Shown one piece after another: positions 53,825-64,000 of a stretch of DNA of 64,000 bases; within the stretch, counting starts at the first letter, position 1, and each line of letters starts with the position of its first letter. The notes under the pieces are model-generated. The model was not told the origin of the DNA and searched no databases. It worked only from the letters and a program-made list of their open reading frames with translations. Position numbers and translations under genes: made by a program. The DNA lies in the NCBI RefSeq assembly GCF_028583425.1, contig NC_072795.1, positions 4,859,001 to 4,923,000 on the forward strand. Direction: 5' to 3'. Source of the DNA: Eublepharis macularius. Taxonomy: Eukaryota; Chordata; Lepidosauria; Squamata; Eublepharidae.

Positions 53825-54032
53825 ATGCTACCAGCCCTCCAGGTGAGGGCTGAACTTCTCCCAGAATTACAACTGTTCTCCAGACTAGAGATCCATTCCT
53901 CTGGAGGAAACAACTTTTTTGGCAGGTCAGGTCTATGGGATCGTATCCCCACTGAGTCCCTTCTCTCCCCAAATTCCACTTTTCTGTGGTTCTACCCCCA
54001 AATCTCCAGGAATTTCCCAAGCTGCAGTTAGC
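53825..54032 (-). mobile_element. AGGGTTGCCAAC-family element
   Basis: ccagccctccaggtgagg through aatctccaggaatttcc to agttagcaac in antisense family order. Confidence 0.75.
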
Positions 54033-54290
54033 AACTTTTTAAATGTTCGATTTATATACCGCCCTTCGGGACAACTTAACACCCACTCAGAGCGGTTTAC
54101 AAAGTGTACATCGTTATTATCTCCACAACAATCACCCTGTGAGGTGGGTGGGGCTGAGAGAGCTCTGGGAGAGCTGTGACTGACCCAAGGTCACCCAGCT
54201 GGTTTCAAGCAGAGGAGTGGGGAATCAAACCCAGCTCTCCAGATTAGAGTCCTGCTGCTCTTAACCGCTACACCAAACTGGCTCTCTGCC
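54033..54290 (-). mobile_element. tRNA-derived SINE, near full length
   Basis: On the minus strand: agagccagtttggtgtagcg (A-box-like head), gggtttgattcccc (B box), the ccttgggtcagtcac body and atataaatcgaac end. It is the complete version of the copy at 1-212. Confidence 0.85.
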
Positions 54291-54394
54291 TATCAGCCAC
54301 GCTCTACCACCCTGAGTATCTTCATCAGGAGACGGTCAGGTTTCCCCTTTCTATTCCCCATCAAAGGCTCAGGAAAACTTCTCTTTTTCTGCTT

Positions 54395-54475
54395 GCCAAC
54401 TCCAGCTCGGGAAATTCCTGGAGATTTGGTGGTAGAGCCAGAGGAAATCAGAGTTTGGAGAAAGATTGGCCACTC
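54395..54475 (+). mobile_element. AGGGTTGCCAAC-family fragment
   Basis: cttgccaactccagctcggg and ttcctggagatttggtgg. Confidence 0.65.
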
Positions 54476-54479
54476 TAAG

Positions 54480-55110
54480 ACACGCCCCCCCCCCCAGCAT
54501 GTTGGTGGTGTGTAATGAAGTGCAGGAGGGGATAGCCTTGAACTCCTTTGGAGGTATACCTCACCAGGTTGTTGTGCAGATGAAACAATATGATATGTTA
54601 TAAATCATTTGAAACATCAACAAAGACATAATTTAAAAAAAAAAGAGGTGAGAGGACCACGGCAACACCATACAGAGATCTTTGGGGGAAAGGACTGATA
54701 AAAATGTACGAGTAAAAAAATATACCAAGAGAGCTAGGAGCCCTTCCCTTCAACCTGCATTCTGGCTCCCACCAGGCTGGACAGACAGGCGGCAGAAGCA
54801 CATCTGCAAGATGCAAACCCGCAGGCGCAGGCAGATCTGCTCTGGAGCGGCATCAGTGGTCAAATTTCATTTGACGTGGTTCTGTAACTGCAGAAGTTGA
54901 GTCAAGGGCATCTCCACCAGTGGCAGCTGCTGTGATTCTGCAGAATGCAGAAATAGGAGCGAAGGCAGTTTTCCCAGTCGAACAGCTGCCTTACCTGCCT
55001 GCCGTACTGCTCCTCCTAAGGAGACCAGCCTCAGAGTCTCTCTCTCGTCCCCCCATCCCACCCGTTAGCTGTAAGGAAGGACAGTGCAGTTGTTTCCTTT
55101 ACTATTTGTG
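54480..55110. other. Region without identified gene
   Basis: No supported coding region or recognised repeat; there is a C-run at 54485-54494. Confidence 0.4.
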
Positions 55111-55114
55111 GGCA

Positions 55115-55200
55115 AGATTCAGGTTCAGTAGCATCTTAAAGACCAACTAGATTTCCAGGATATGAGCTTTCGAGAGTCAAAGCTCTCTATCTGACAAAGG
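55115..55200. repeat. Hairpin-family arm
   Basis: cagtagcatcttaaagacc and gatatgagctttcgagagtc, then atctgacaaagg. Confidence 0.7.
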
Positions 55201-55204
55201 AGTG

Positions 55205-55705
55205 GTTCGGGCGGATTCTAGCATTACACCCCAGTAAGGTCCCCCCCCCTTCCCCAAACTCCATCCTTCCCAAGCAGGGGTGGCACCAGGCTTTCTGGCG
55301 CTCGCAGCGCACCGCCCCGGACTGCGTGATGGCGTCACTGCATGTGACGTCATCATGCAGCAAGCCGTCCCCATTGGCCGGCGGGCAGTTGGGACGGCAC
55401 ACAGAGGCTGCCCATGCTCCCAGTCGGGCGCAGCGGCTGGCTGGGGAGGTTCCGCATGCCGCCCTGGACACCTACCACACCTGGCCCTTGGCTGCTGCAC
55501 CCAGCCAGGGGCATGTGTTGGCAGCGGCTGCAGCAGCTGCTGGCCAAGCACGCCAGCTCCATGGGGCGCGCTCCCACCCCCGGCGCCCCCTCTGGCACCC
55601 CCTTTGGTGCCTCAGCGCTCGAGGCAGGGGCCGGACCTGCCTCAATGGGCGCGCCGGCCCTGTTCCCAAGCTCCACCCCCAAATCTCGCAGAATTTCTCA
55701 AGTAT
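55205..55705 (-). mobile_element. AGGGTTGCCAAC-family fragment, split by an hAT element
   Basis: ccttccccaaactccatcc before (55250-55274) and ctccacccccaaatctc after (55671-55705) belong to one copy. Confidence 0.65.
55275..55662. mobile_element. Non-autonomous hAT-type element (CAGGGC family)
   Basis: A perfect TTCCCAAG duplication (55267-55274, 55663-55670) flanks CAGGGGTGGCACC and an inverted CAGGGCCGGCGCG. Confidence 0.93.
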
Positions 55706-56199
55706 CTCAAGAATTCTGAAACGTTAACAGCCTACGTAACTGACAATTGGCTGTCTTTGGGGGGTTTCTTGAAATCTGCCAGTTAAAGCGGACCGTTTCT
55801 CCTGCCTTATGGCAGGGCCAGCTACAAAGTCCTAATATTGCTCGATGTAGTCTTGATATTGCTCAACGACACAGCTGGTCTTCAGTGACTCAGTTTATGC
55901 TAAAGGAGATGGAAAATGCTGCAAGGTAATGCAGCGTCGCTCTGCCCTCCCTCACACCAAGCCCTTCCAGTGAGAGTTATGCTCTTCACATAAGTCTGCT
56001 TAGAATCACAGCCTTGCTTTGCCAAACGCTTCATGGTCTTTACTAACTTGGCCCACCCAGTACCCTGCAAGACGGGCCCCCGTTTATCCCATTTTACAGG
56101 TTAGGCCAGGGAATTAAAACTCATCCGAGGTGAGCTGAGGTGAACATTGCCCCCTGGTTTCCTGATGCCAAACAGCATACTCCATCCACTGGAATTAGG

Positions 56200-56315
56200 G
56201 TTGTCAACCTCCAGGAAGGGCTTGGAGATCTCCTGAAATTACAATGGCTTTCCAGACTACAGAGATCAGTTCCCCTGGAGAAAATGGCTGTTCCACCCCT
56301 ATAAGAATTTCTCAA
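56200..56315 (-). mobile_element. AGGGTTGCCAAC-family fragment
   Basis: agggttgtcaacctccagg through gatcagttcccctggag, in antisense family order. Confidence 0.7.
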
Positions 56316-56317
56316 CT

Positions 56318-56523
56318 GAGAGCCAAGCTACAAGTGACGCCTTACACAGGTTGGACACTAGTCGGCTTCCCTCAAGTTTTGATGGGAAATGTAGGCGTCC
56401 TGGTTTTACAGCTTGGCTCTCCATTACAGCTGCAAGATCAGGATACCTACATTTCCCATCAAAACTTGAGGGAAGCCGACTAGTGTCCAACCTGTGTAAA
56501 GCGTCACTTGTAGTTTGGCTCTC
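56318..56523. mobile_element. 206-bp foldback element
   Basis: GAGAGCCAAGCTACAAGTGACG and its inverse enclose mirrored arms with cccatcaaaacttgaggg, as in 27288-27538. Confidence 0.85.
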
Positions 56524-56529
56524 AGAGAT

Positions 56530-56720
56530 GGTAACCCTGGGTGGCCAAGAGGTACAGGGTCTTTTCAACGGTGGCACCAGAACTATGGAACTCCCTCCGC
56601 AGAGAAATTCATCTCACCCCTTCTGGGATGACATTTTGCTGCTGAGCTAAAGCTAAACTTTTTAGAAGTGCTTTGGAGGGTTTCATTAAAATTATTCATG
56701 CTTCCTTATCTGCTTGGTTG
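56530..56720 (+). mobile_element. L2/CR1-clade 3' end, decayed
   Basis: gtacagggtcttttcaacgg, accagaactatggaactccc and gctaaactttttagaagtgc match the LINE C-terminal WNSLP-type region. Confidence 0.5.
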
Positions 56721-56768
56721 TTTCGATAGATTTTGCGTGAGATGGGTGTGGATCCAAACATCCTCTAA

Positions 56769-57199
56769 GAGTCTCTCTACACAGAACGCCTTGGCGCATA
56801 TTCGTCAAGTGTAGGGAGACACAATATTAGCTGGGAAGCATAGTTCAAAAAGACAGAGCCGGCTGAGATCAGTCCACAGACTGTTTGTTAAATTCATCTT
56901 CGCCTCTCCGAAGGCTCTGTCAGTTTCACTTCTCCAGTCTAAAACTGTGTGGGATCACAGTGAAAGAGCAGCAGGGAATGGAAATGGGCTGGAGCTGCCT
57001 TCCAGAACCGAGCTAGGACCTGGAGAGGTTCTGATGGACTAAAGTTTCCCTTCTGGCATTTCACAACCTCTTCACACAGTTCCAGTGTATAGCAAAGCCT
57101 TTGTCCTGCTGCCAGCTCTGCCTTTTTAAACTACCCTTCCCGGCTAACATTGCATCTCCCAAAACATGTTGTCCATATGTCAGATGTGTAGAGAGACTC
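56769..57199. mobile_element. 431-bp foldback element with TAA flanks
   Basis: GAGTCTCTCTACAC and its inverse, flanked on both sides by TAA (56766-56768, 57200-57202). The body matches 38844-39276. Confidence 0.9.
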
Positions 57200-57412
57200 T
57201 AAGAAGACTTCTTCTTCCACCTGAACAGCTCCTTACAGTGGAGGAACACTTCAAACAAGCCAAAAGGAAAGGCAAGGTAGAAATATTTTAGAGAGTAAAC
57301 TCTGCTCAGAGAAGGGGTAGAATCTATTAATGTTTGTATTTTCTGTCTTTTGATAATAACTATTATTTTTTAGCTCCAAGGTAAGCAGCTTAAGCTAAAA
57401 GGCATACCTTAT

Positions 57413-57488
57413 TTATTTGTTTGTTTGTTTGTTTGTTTGTTTGTTTATTTGTTTATTTGTTTATTTGTTTATTTGTTTATTTGTTTAT
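57413..57488. repeat. (TTTG)n / (TTTA)n microsatellite
   Basis: Tandem tttg units mixed with ttta, forming the tail of the adjacent minus-strand L2. Confidence 0.9.
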
Positions 57489-58345
57489 TGCATTTCTAGA
57501 CTGCCCTCCCTGTCAGACGGGCTCAGGGCGGTGTAACAGCATACAATTTGTAACATGCTGTTTAAAAACAATAAAAACATTATAAACAAACAATAAAACA
57601 CTATTCCATATACAATAAAATTCCATATACAATAAAATTGGCAGATATAAATATTAAAATACAGCATTTTAGGCGCAGGGCTTGGCTTCCTGTGTCACAC
57701 TTTATGAGCTCCTGCAAGGGTGGTGGAAGGTCTTCAGTGGTATGGCCGGCGAGAGGACAGCCTAGCCCCCACCACATGCCTGGCGGAACCTCTCCATCTT
57801 GCAGGCCCGGCGGAAAGATAACAAATCCCACCGGACCCTAGTTTCCTTAGACAGAGAGTTCCACCAGGTCGGAGCCTGGACCGAAAAGGCCCTGGCTCTG
57901 CTAGTGGCCAGGCGGACCTCCCTGGGGCCAGGAACCATCAGCACAGGGCTGGATCTAGGTTTGCCGGCGCCCAGGGCAACCCTAGTCTGACCCCTTGCAC
58001 GCACGCTATGCGCGCGTGTGCTCCCAGCGTGCGTCATCACGCAGGACGGAGCGTGCCGCCCCGCAGTGCGCCAGCAGAGGCAGCTTGCGGGGCTGGGAAG
58101 CCGCTCGCACCATTTGCCTCCCCACAGGACAGGGGGTGACTGGCTGCCCCGTCCTGTGGGGCAGGCAAAAGGCAGTGCGGGGGGCTGGGAGGCTGCCGGC
58201 AGCTGGCAGCTGCTCCCAGCGCCCCCTCCCTGGCGGCGCCCCCCTCGATCTGGCCCTGCATCAGCAACTGCTTATTAGCTGATCGAAGCGACCTTCAGGG
58301 AACATATGGGGAGAGGCGGTCCCGAAAGTATGCTGGTGGGGGGGG
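57484..58345 (-). mobile_element. L2-type LINE 3' end, split by an hAT element
   Basis: Same sequence as 25820-26330. The ORF2 tail reads RARAFSVQAPTWWNSLSKET and FRRACKMERF on the minus strand. It continues after the insertion as tgatcgaagcgaccttcagg. Confidence 0.85.
57944..58258. mobile_element. Non-autonomous hAT-type element (CAGGGCTGGATC family)
   Basis: A perfect CATCAGCA duplication (57936-57943, 58259-58266) flanks CAGGGCTGGATCTAGG and an inverted CAGGGCCAGATCGAGG. Confidence 0.95.
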
Positions 58346-59950
58346 GCGGATTTTTGAATAAAATGTGGGAAAGTTTCAGAACTCGCACCCTGCATGCTTT
58401 AACCACTTTTAATCAAACCCCACCAGATATGACTGGGGCCGCTTTGCCTTGAAGCCACAAACGGGAACCCCCGCAGGTCACCTGGCGTAGAGGTGTCACG
58501 CCATTTTCTGCTTAAGTGTTAAAAAGGGAGACAAGCAAGAAAAACCCCTTCGCAATGGGGTAGGGGAAATAAGAACAACCTTTGCACAGAGTCCTTGGTT
58601 AATAAAGGTTGTCAGCTTTTTAAAAACTGCCTACGCTGCTCTGCCTTTAACAGAGGTAAGATGATCTGCAGCAGTTAGCAGATTGTTTCCTTCCAGGCCA
58701 TGGAAAGCTTTACAGTCAACTTCTGCTGCTCATCACAGCTCTCTTTAACAGTCACAGAAGCAGGGTCAGTTGGCAACCATAGCCTGCCAGGGCTGGAAAG
58801 GAACACAGATGTTATTCAGTGAATTAGCGAGGGAGGGTAGCAGATATACCATAAGGTCCACCATTCGGATGAGAATGCTGACTGAGTAGGGCTGCCAGGT
58901 GGGGACAGGGGAACCCTCCGCTACCATCTTCCATGCTCCAGCCACCATTCACCTGGCTGGCAGGGGGGAAAGATGGGGGAACTGTTACTGGAAGTGGTCT
59001 CCTTGCAATAAATGATTTGTGGGGGAATTAGCACGCAAGGAGGATAGCTGTACAAGAGGCCGGTAACTGGGATCTATCACTGGTGTATACCAGGTCCCTT
59101 CCAAAATAGCAAACGAGGCCAGTTCTTGAAGTCAAACAATAACTTTTACTGAACACAAGAACTTCATGCACATACACACAAATTACTGGGGGAAATAATT
59201 ACACACACACACACAGAGTCCTAGGAAATGTAGCCAGAAATTGGGAAGAGAGAGAGGGAGTAAATATATCTGCCTATCCTAGAGAAAGAGTCCAGTCCAT
59301 GGAGAAAGACAGTAGCTTCGGACGCCAGCATCCTCGGCCAAGAGAGCAAGAGGCTTAGGGAAGTGACCCTAAGGGAGAAGCCAGAAAGCTTGCATACTTT
59401 GAATGGGGCCAGGGCCCTACCTTTATAGGTAAAATGTGCCCTGAGGTGGGAGAACCCACCTAGCAGTCAAAACAAAGGGCCCAATGGTTAGTTCCTGATT
59501 TTAACAAAAGATATGATTGCCTTGTGTGATAGCTGCCGGGGCGTGTGAATACAAATGTAAAACTAGTTCTAGAGCTGCACAAAAAGGATAGTTTGCTGAA
59601 GAAGTCCACCGGAGCTAAGTTAATGAATTTAGGTGGGGAATGCACTGTTCCAGGAACGACTGTATATACTTATGAATGTAATTTGATTAGCTCTTCAATC
59701 ATGGACAGGAGATCTCATCACGGGAGAAGGGAAAGGAACGCGTTAAGAGGGGATGACTCTGCGAGACCTTTGTTGCACTGGACTCCTTGGGGGCTGGGAT
59801 GGATAGTAAAGCCAATCGCTTCTCAATCACTCCGCATTCCTGTGCGGCATTCCATTCATGCCATGTTTACCATTCCATTCATTCCATTCATGCCACTGCT
59901 TACCGAACAGGCCTCTCGGGCATGCTCCCAGGGCTTGTGTAATGACATCA
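58346..59950. other. Region without identified gene
   Basis: About 1.6 kb. A short (CA) run lies near 59200 and there is a fragment with ggggacaggggaaccctcc at 58896-58940. The open frame at 59545-60081 has no domain or splice support. Confidence 0.4.
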
Positions 59951-59954
59951 CACC

Positions 59955-60080
59955 TGGAAGTGACATCATTGCACCATACGGGGAGTGCTTGTGTGCAAAG
60001 CACACACGCAAGGAAACGGGGAAAGGTGAGTGCCAGGTCCCCTCTTCCCACCAGGAAGATAAGAGGACCCAGCAACCCTA
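59955..60080. repeat. gtgacatcatt repeat family, one end
   Basis: cacctggaagtgacatcattg and ggtgagtgccaggtccc, then gacccagcaaccct. Confidence 0.5.
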
Positions 60081-60287
60081 GCTGCCAGTCTCCATGTGGC
60101 GCCTGGAGATTTCCCAGAATTACCACTGATCTCTAGACAACGGAGATAAATGTCCCTGGAGAAAATGGCTTCTTTGGAGGGTGGATTCCATGGCATTTAA
60201 CCCCCTGCGGTCCCTCCCCAAACCCTTCCCTCCCCAGGCTCCACCCCCCAAATCTCCAGGAATTTCTCAGCCCAGAGATGGCAACCC
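60081..60287 (-). mobile_element. AGGGTTGCCAAC-family element
   Basis: tgccagtctccatgtggcgcc through tctccaggaatttctc to gatggcaaccct. Confidence 0.8.
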
Positions 60288-60607
60288 TCAGAGGCAGATG
60301 ATAGGGATATAGGGCACAGTGGACACAGCTGGGGAACAGTTGGAACAAGATTGACTTGATTTGTGTGGGCCTCTCTTTCTCTCTCGGGATCAGGAACCTT
60401 TATTCATTCATATTTATTAATACTTCGTTGTTAACTCAGCACCATTGATATGCATGGCAATTCAGAGTTCTGCCACAAGGACTCTGGACATGAGGAAGGC
60501 AATAGAAAGTGTGGAGGAAGAGAGGGAGGAATATAGGACAGCCTGGAAAATTGGAGAGGATTCAGAAGGTGGCCCGAAGCAGGGACATGACAGGGTGCTA
60601 CAACTGG

Positions 60608-61335
60608 GAGTCAAGCTACAAGTGACGCAGTTCAGGTGAAGCGCACTTGACTGGCCCCACAAGTTTAGCTGGGCAGTGTAGTTGAAGACTCCCTCCTTCC
60701 CGTAGCAGCCGTGGCAGTGGCGAAGCTTCAGCCGCCCTTTATATGCCCGATGCCTGTGCGTGGCACTTTGCACGTGCAGCCTGGCTGGGGAGGGCGGCGG
60801 CGGCAACAGTGGCAGCAGCAGGAGCACAGTAGCACCTTCTGGATGGGCAGCGGCAAGGGAGGAACAGAGGATGGCAGAGTATGCCCCTCCTCCCGTGGCC
60901 TGCTGGAGCTACTCAGGGCCAGAGTGCCGTTGCCGGGCGCCTTCTGACATCGGAGCGCAGTGCAGTGCTGCGTCTGCCCAGGTCCATCCTCACCCTGCTG
61001 CACCATCATTCTCCTTGCCCTATGGCAGGCACGTCTGTCCAGATGCACACACGGGAGCCCCGGCTCATGCAAGCAAGTAGAGCAGGCAGGCAGGCAGGAA
61101 GAAGCAGCCCCACTGCCGCCGCAGCCTGACCAACAGCCAGCCAGCCCTCTGCACCACGGCTCAGCCTCCTCATGGAGCCCCCCAGTGCCCAGGAGCAGGC
61201 GGAGGAGAGGAGAGGAGCCAAGCAGCTGGAGCTTCGCCACCGCTGCAGTTGCTATGAGAAGGAGTCTCCGACTACACTTCCCAAGTAAACTTGTGCGGAC
61301 CCGCCACGTGAACTGCGTCACTTGTAGTTTGACTC
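60608..61335. mobile_element. 728-bp foldback element with a GC-rich interior
   Basis: GAGTCAAGCTACAAGTGACG at the left and inverted GAGTCAAACTACAAGTGACG at the right, with mirrored gtagttg-agactcc and gcgaagcttcagc blocks. The interior open frames are composition artefacts. Confidence 0.85.
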
Positions 61336-61338
61336 TTA

Positions 61339-61755
61339 GAGTCTCTCTACATGATACTTCTTACACGAGGATGCTCAAGTGAAAGGAGACGCAATTTTAG
61401 TCGGGACGTGTAGTTTAAAAAGACATAACCAAAGGCTCTGTCAATTCCCCCTCTCCACAGAAGGGTAGTTTAAAAAGACAGCAGAGATGTTCCTCAGAGG
61501 GTTTGTTAGTTAGATGCAATTGACAGAGCCTTTGGCTTTTAAACTACAACTCCCGGCTAACATTGCGTCTCCCTTCAACTGAGCATCCTCATGTAAGATG
61601 GTGGCTGTCCACCATCCTGTTTTAAATGTGTTGTTTTTAATGAACATGAATTTTTAATTGTATTTTTAATATGTTGTTATCCGCCCTGAGCCCTCTCGCA
61701 GGGAGGGCGGAATACAAATTTGAAATAAATAAATAAATATCGTATAGAGAGACTC
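61339..61755. mobile_element. Foldback element with an L2 tail inserted
   Basis: GAGTCTCTCTACATG and inverted ends. The arms have gacgcaattttagtcggg and the mirrored block. The L2 3' tail at 61612-61737 lies within the right arm. It abuts the previous element through a shared TTA (61336-61338). Confidence 0.75.
61612..61737 (+). mobile_element. L2-type LINE 3' tail
   Basis: ttaatatgttgttatccgcc, ctgagccctctcgcaggg, gggcggaatacaaat and an (AAAT)n end. Confidence 0.8.
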
Positions 61756-61759
61756 TGTC

Positions 61760-62185
61760 TCTCTACATGTTGCAAATTACCAGGGGTATCTCAAGTGCAG
61801 GTCCTCAGTTCACGTGCAGGCTGTCTCTTGGGAGCCCCCTTTGAGTGATTGCATCTGCGAGTGAGTCCGGAGGGCAGAATACCAAATCAGCTCTGTTTTT
61901 GCTGTGAGAACAAGTACTGTAGGCTCCTTTGACTTGCCAATTTGCATTTTTTTAAGGTGTGAGAAAGTGTCAAGATCTGCATTTCAATGAATGGATGCAG
62001 GAGGTGGGGGAAATGGGGATACTTTTTGCAGTTGAAGAGGAGCTGATATCGAACACGTGAATGCACTCACGGGGAGCAAACTGAAATGTGACTGTGTGAG
62101 CGAGTGCATGGGAGGCTGGAGGGGGGACACGTCAAATGATGGTCACTTGAGCATCCCCAGGTACTTTGTAACATGTAGAGAGATT
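61760..62185. mobile_element. Foldback element, relative of 34160-35555
   Basis: tctctctacatgttgcaaattacc and its mirrored right end. aaggtgtgagaaagtgtcaag and actgaaatgtgactgtg are the same interior as the nested copy at 34160-35555. Confidence 0.75.
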
Positions 62186-62274
62186 TGTAAGAGAACAGCC
62201 CTGAGAAGGTCTACTCAGAATTCTACTCAGGTCTATTGACGAACTAACCAGAAAAGTGTTCTTAGAATTGTTTG

Positions 62275-62370
62275 TTACTTAAATATTTATTCCTTACTTT
62301 TCTTCCCAAAGGGACTTCAAGTGGTTTACAAGAGATAAGAAAAATATAACTGGAATCAAACCAAGAAAAG
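62275..62370 (-). mobile_element. LINE 3' tail remnant
   Basis: aaatatttattccttactttt and gacttcaagtggtttacaag. Confidence 0.5.
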
Positions 62371-62898
62371 GAAACAAGCAGCTATCTCTTGGATCCAGGA
62401 GCTAATTTGTGCAAGGCCAAAGAGCAAGGTCTAAGAAGCGCCCTTCATCTCACATTTCAGGCTTCACCCAAGCTTTGTACCTGGGACCAGGAAGAGTGAA
62501 CGCAATTCAGATGTCATCGTAGCTGATAGAGTCCCTCCCAATCTAGTAAGGTATGAATAGAGAAGAGCTATTATTATTTCGCTCTTATTCTTTTGAAGCA
62601 CTCAACCCCGTCAATGCACCAACCCACCCCATCACCCAAGGAACCAAGCACAGTCTTATAACGTCCAAGGGACACACAAAAGGAAACACAGTGTTTGTTC
62701 TCATTGAATTTCCTTAGAGTTTCTGCAGAAGTACTTCCTCAAATTGCCCAGAACTGTTATACAGAACTCCCTGTTAAAAGAAGTGGGGATTATTTCTTTG
62801 AGGAATAAACAATTCGTTATGTGGAAATACAGGCAATAAACCTCCCACTACCATGTTTGGTTTTTTAAAACCAAGAAGTAGCCTTGGGAGAGGCGGGG
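62371..62898. other. Region without identified gene
   Basis: No supported coding region or recognised repeat. Confidence 0.4.
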
Positions 62899-62906
62899 GG
62901 TAGGAG

Positions 62907-63304
62907 CAGGGCCGGTGCGCCCATTGAGGCCAGGTAGGCAGTGGCCTCAGGCACAGGGTGCCGGAGGGAGCGCCGGAGGAGGCACGGGGGGTGGGAGCGA
63001 GCGCCACAGAGCTGCAGCCTCCTATCCCTCCTGCCCCGCATCGCCGCCGCCGCCAGCACATGCCCCCAGCTGGGCCGCAGGCAGGCATCTGCGGCGGCGC
63101 AGGCAACCGAGCGGGAGAGCTCGGAGGCCACCTGCACACCGTCAGAGCTGCCCACCGCAGCGATCGGGCCAGTGACGGCATGCGTGCTCCCGTGATGACG
63201 TCATGCATGACGTCATCACGCAGGCCGGAGCACGCACGCTTGCGCGCAGGGGGGGGGCGCCCAGCCGGCCGGCTGCGAGCGCCGAAAACCCTTGCACCGC
63301 CCCT
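62907..63304. mobile_element. Non-autonomous hAT-type element (CAGGGC family)
   Basis: A perfect GGTAGGAG duplication (62899-62906, 63305-63312) flanks CAGGGCCGGTGCG and an inverted CAGGGGCGGTGC. The body has a gatgacgtcatgcatgacgtcatc palindrome. Confidence 0.93.
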
Positions 63305-63361
63305 GGGTAGGAGGGTGTATAAAATTCACTGGCCAAAATCCCCCTAACTGATGAGCTTAAA

Positions 63362-63535
63362 AGTAAAAGTAAACGTAGTCCCCTGTGCAAGCACCAAGTC
63401 ATTAGTGACCCATGGGGGGACATTGCATCATGATGTTTTCTTGGCAGACGTTTTGTTATGGGGTGGTTTGCCATCGCCTTCCCCAGTCATCTACACTTTA
63501 CCCCCAGGAAACTGGGTGCTCATTTTATCGACCTT
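63362..63535 (-). mobile_element. Sauria-SINE-type element, head missing
   Basis: gtagtcccctgtgcaagcac, gtttgccatcgccttcccc and ctgggtgctcattttatcg are the SINE 3' part in antisense. It stops abruptly at the duplication junction near 63532. Confidence 0.8.
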
Positions 63536-63539
63536 GCGC

Positions 63540-63655
63540 ACACAAGGCGGGGGGGGGGCGCCCGGCTGCGAGCGCCGAAAACCCTTGCACTGCCCCTGGG
63601 TAGAAGGGTGTGTAAAATTCACTGGCCAAAATCCCCCTAACTGCTGAGCTTAAAG
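63540..63655. repeat. Second copy of the hAT right end plus its flank
   Basis: gcgcccggctgcgagcgcc to ctgggtagaagggtgtgt and aattcactggccaaaatcccc repeats 63255-63361. It is the second unit of a tandem duplication. Confidence 0.8.
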
Positions 63656-63885
63656 GTAAAGGTAAAGGTAGGTTTTTACGGGGGTGGTTTGCCATTGCCT
63701 TCCCCAGTCATCTACGCTTTTCCCCCAGGAAACTGGGTGCTCATTTTATCGACCTCGGAAGGATGGAAGGCTGAGTCAACCTTGAGCCGACTACCTGAAC
63801 CCGGCTTCCGCCAGGATCGAACTCAGGTCGTGAGCAGAGCTTGGGCTGCAGGACTGCCACTTACCACTCTGTGCCACGGGGCTCT
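63656..63885 (-). mobile_element. Sauria-SINE-type element, near full length
   Basis: Read on the minus strand: gagccccgtggcacagagtgg (head), cctgagttcgatcctgg (B box), ggctcaaggttgactcagcc, then gactggggaaggcaatggc and a cctttaccttta end. Confidence 0.85.
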
Positions 63886-64000
63886 GGCTGGCATTGAAAG
63901 GGCTAGGTCACCTCTCCCATCACTCTGCAGCCTCTGGAGGCTTAAAATTCTTGGGCTTCATTACAGATGTTAACGTTTAATGTACAGTTTGGCCCTTAGC

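Noticed and set aside
59545-60081. 178-codon plus-strand frame
   Set aside because: It crosses into a repeat of the gtgacatcatt family and has no domain or splice support.
60711-61321. Long frames on both strands in a GC-rich stretch
   Set aside because: They are inside a 728-bp foldback element and have mirrored composition.

Overview
The window is nuclear DNA of a vertebrate, most likely a squamate reptile and possibly a gecko-like lizard. The species cannot be fixed from sequence alone. The evidence is the repeat community: CR1, L2, L1 and Bov-B/RTE LINEs, a tRNA-derived SINE with a Bov-B-like tail (Sauria-SINE type), a tRNA-Ala-like SINE, very many short hAT-type and foldback elements, and spliced genes with vertebrate-type gt/ag sites and AATAAA signals. 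I see no bacterial-type operons, rRNA genes or CRISPR array.

Layout. (1) Bases 948-10422 hold the 3' part of a plus-strand DHHC-type palmitoyltransferase gene, reconstructed as six exons whose phases all agree. Its introns are packed with SINEs, CR1 and small DNA transposons. (2) Bases 12004-20026 are one strikingly GC-rich, 8,023-bp PIF/Harbinger DNA transposon. It is bounded by a TAA target duplication and 13-bp inverted ends (CAGCGCAATCCTA / CAGCCCAATCCTA) and sits in an AT-rich region next to an old L1. It carries a two-exon DDE transposase (plus strand), a three-exon Myb/SANT-like DNA-binding protein (minus), and two further spliced minus-strand genes I do not recognise (three exons, 16032-17023; four exons, 18575-19586). 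Each minus-strand gene ends at an AATAAA signal. (3) From about 20 kb to the end I see no host gene: the DNA is layers of nested transposons, a roughly 570-bp GGAA-type microsatellite, long hairpin repeats and unassigned sequence.

How it fits together. The Harbinger transposase (DDE catalysis) and the Myb-like protein are the known two-component mobilisation pair of this superfamily. The two extra genes, one with a KRPK-type nuclear localisation signal, share the element's boundaries, GC-rich composition and intron/polyA architecture, so they look like cargo or accessory functions of the transposon. A non-autonomous relative with nearly the same 13-bp end and the same TAA target duplication lies at 29546-30152. 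Many hAT-type copies have exact or near-exact 8-bp target duplications, some inside other repeats, which gives a relative order of insertions.

Coordinates of exons come from reading splice sites and phases by eye. Repeat edges without a stated target duplication are approximate by tens of bases.
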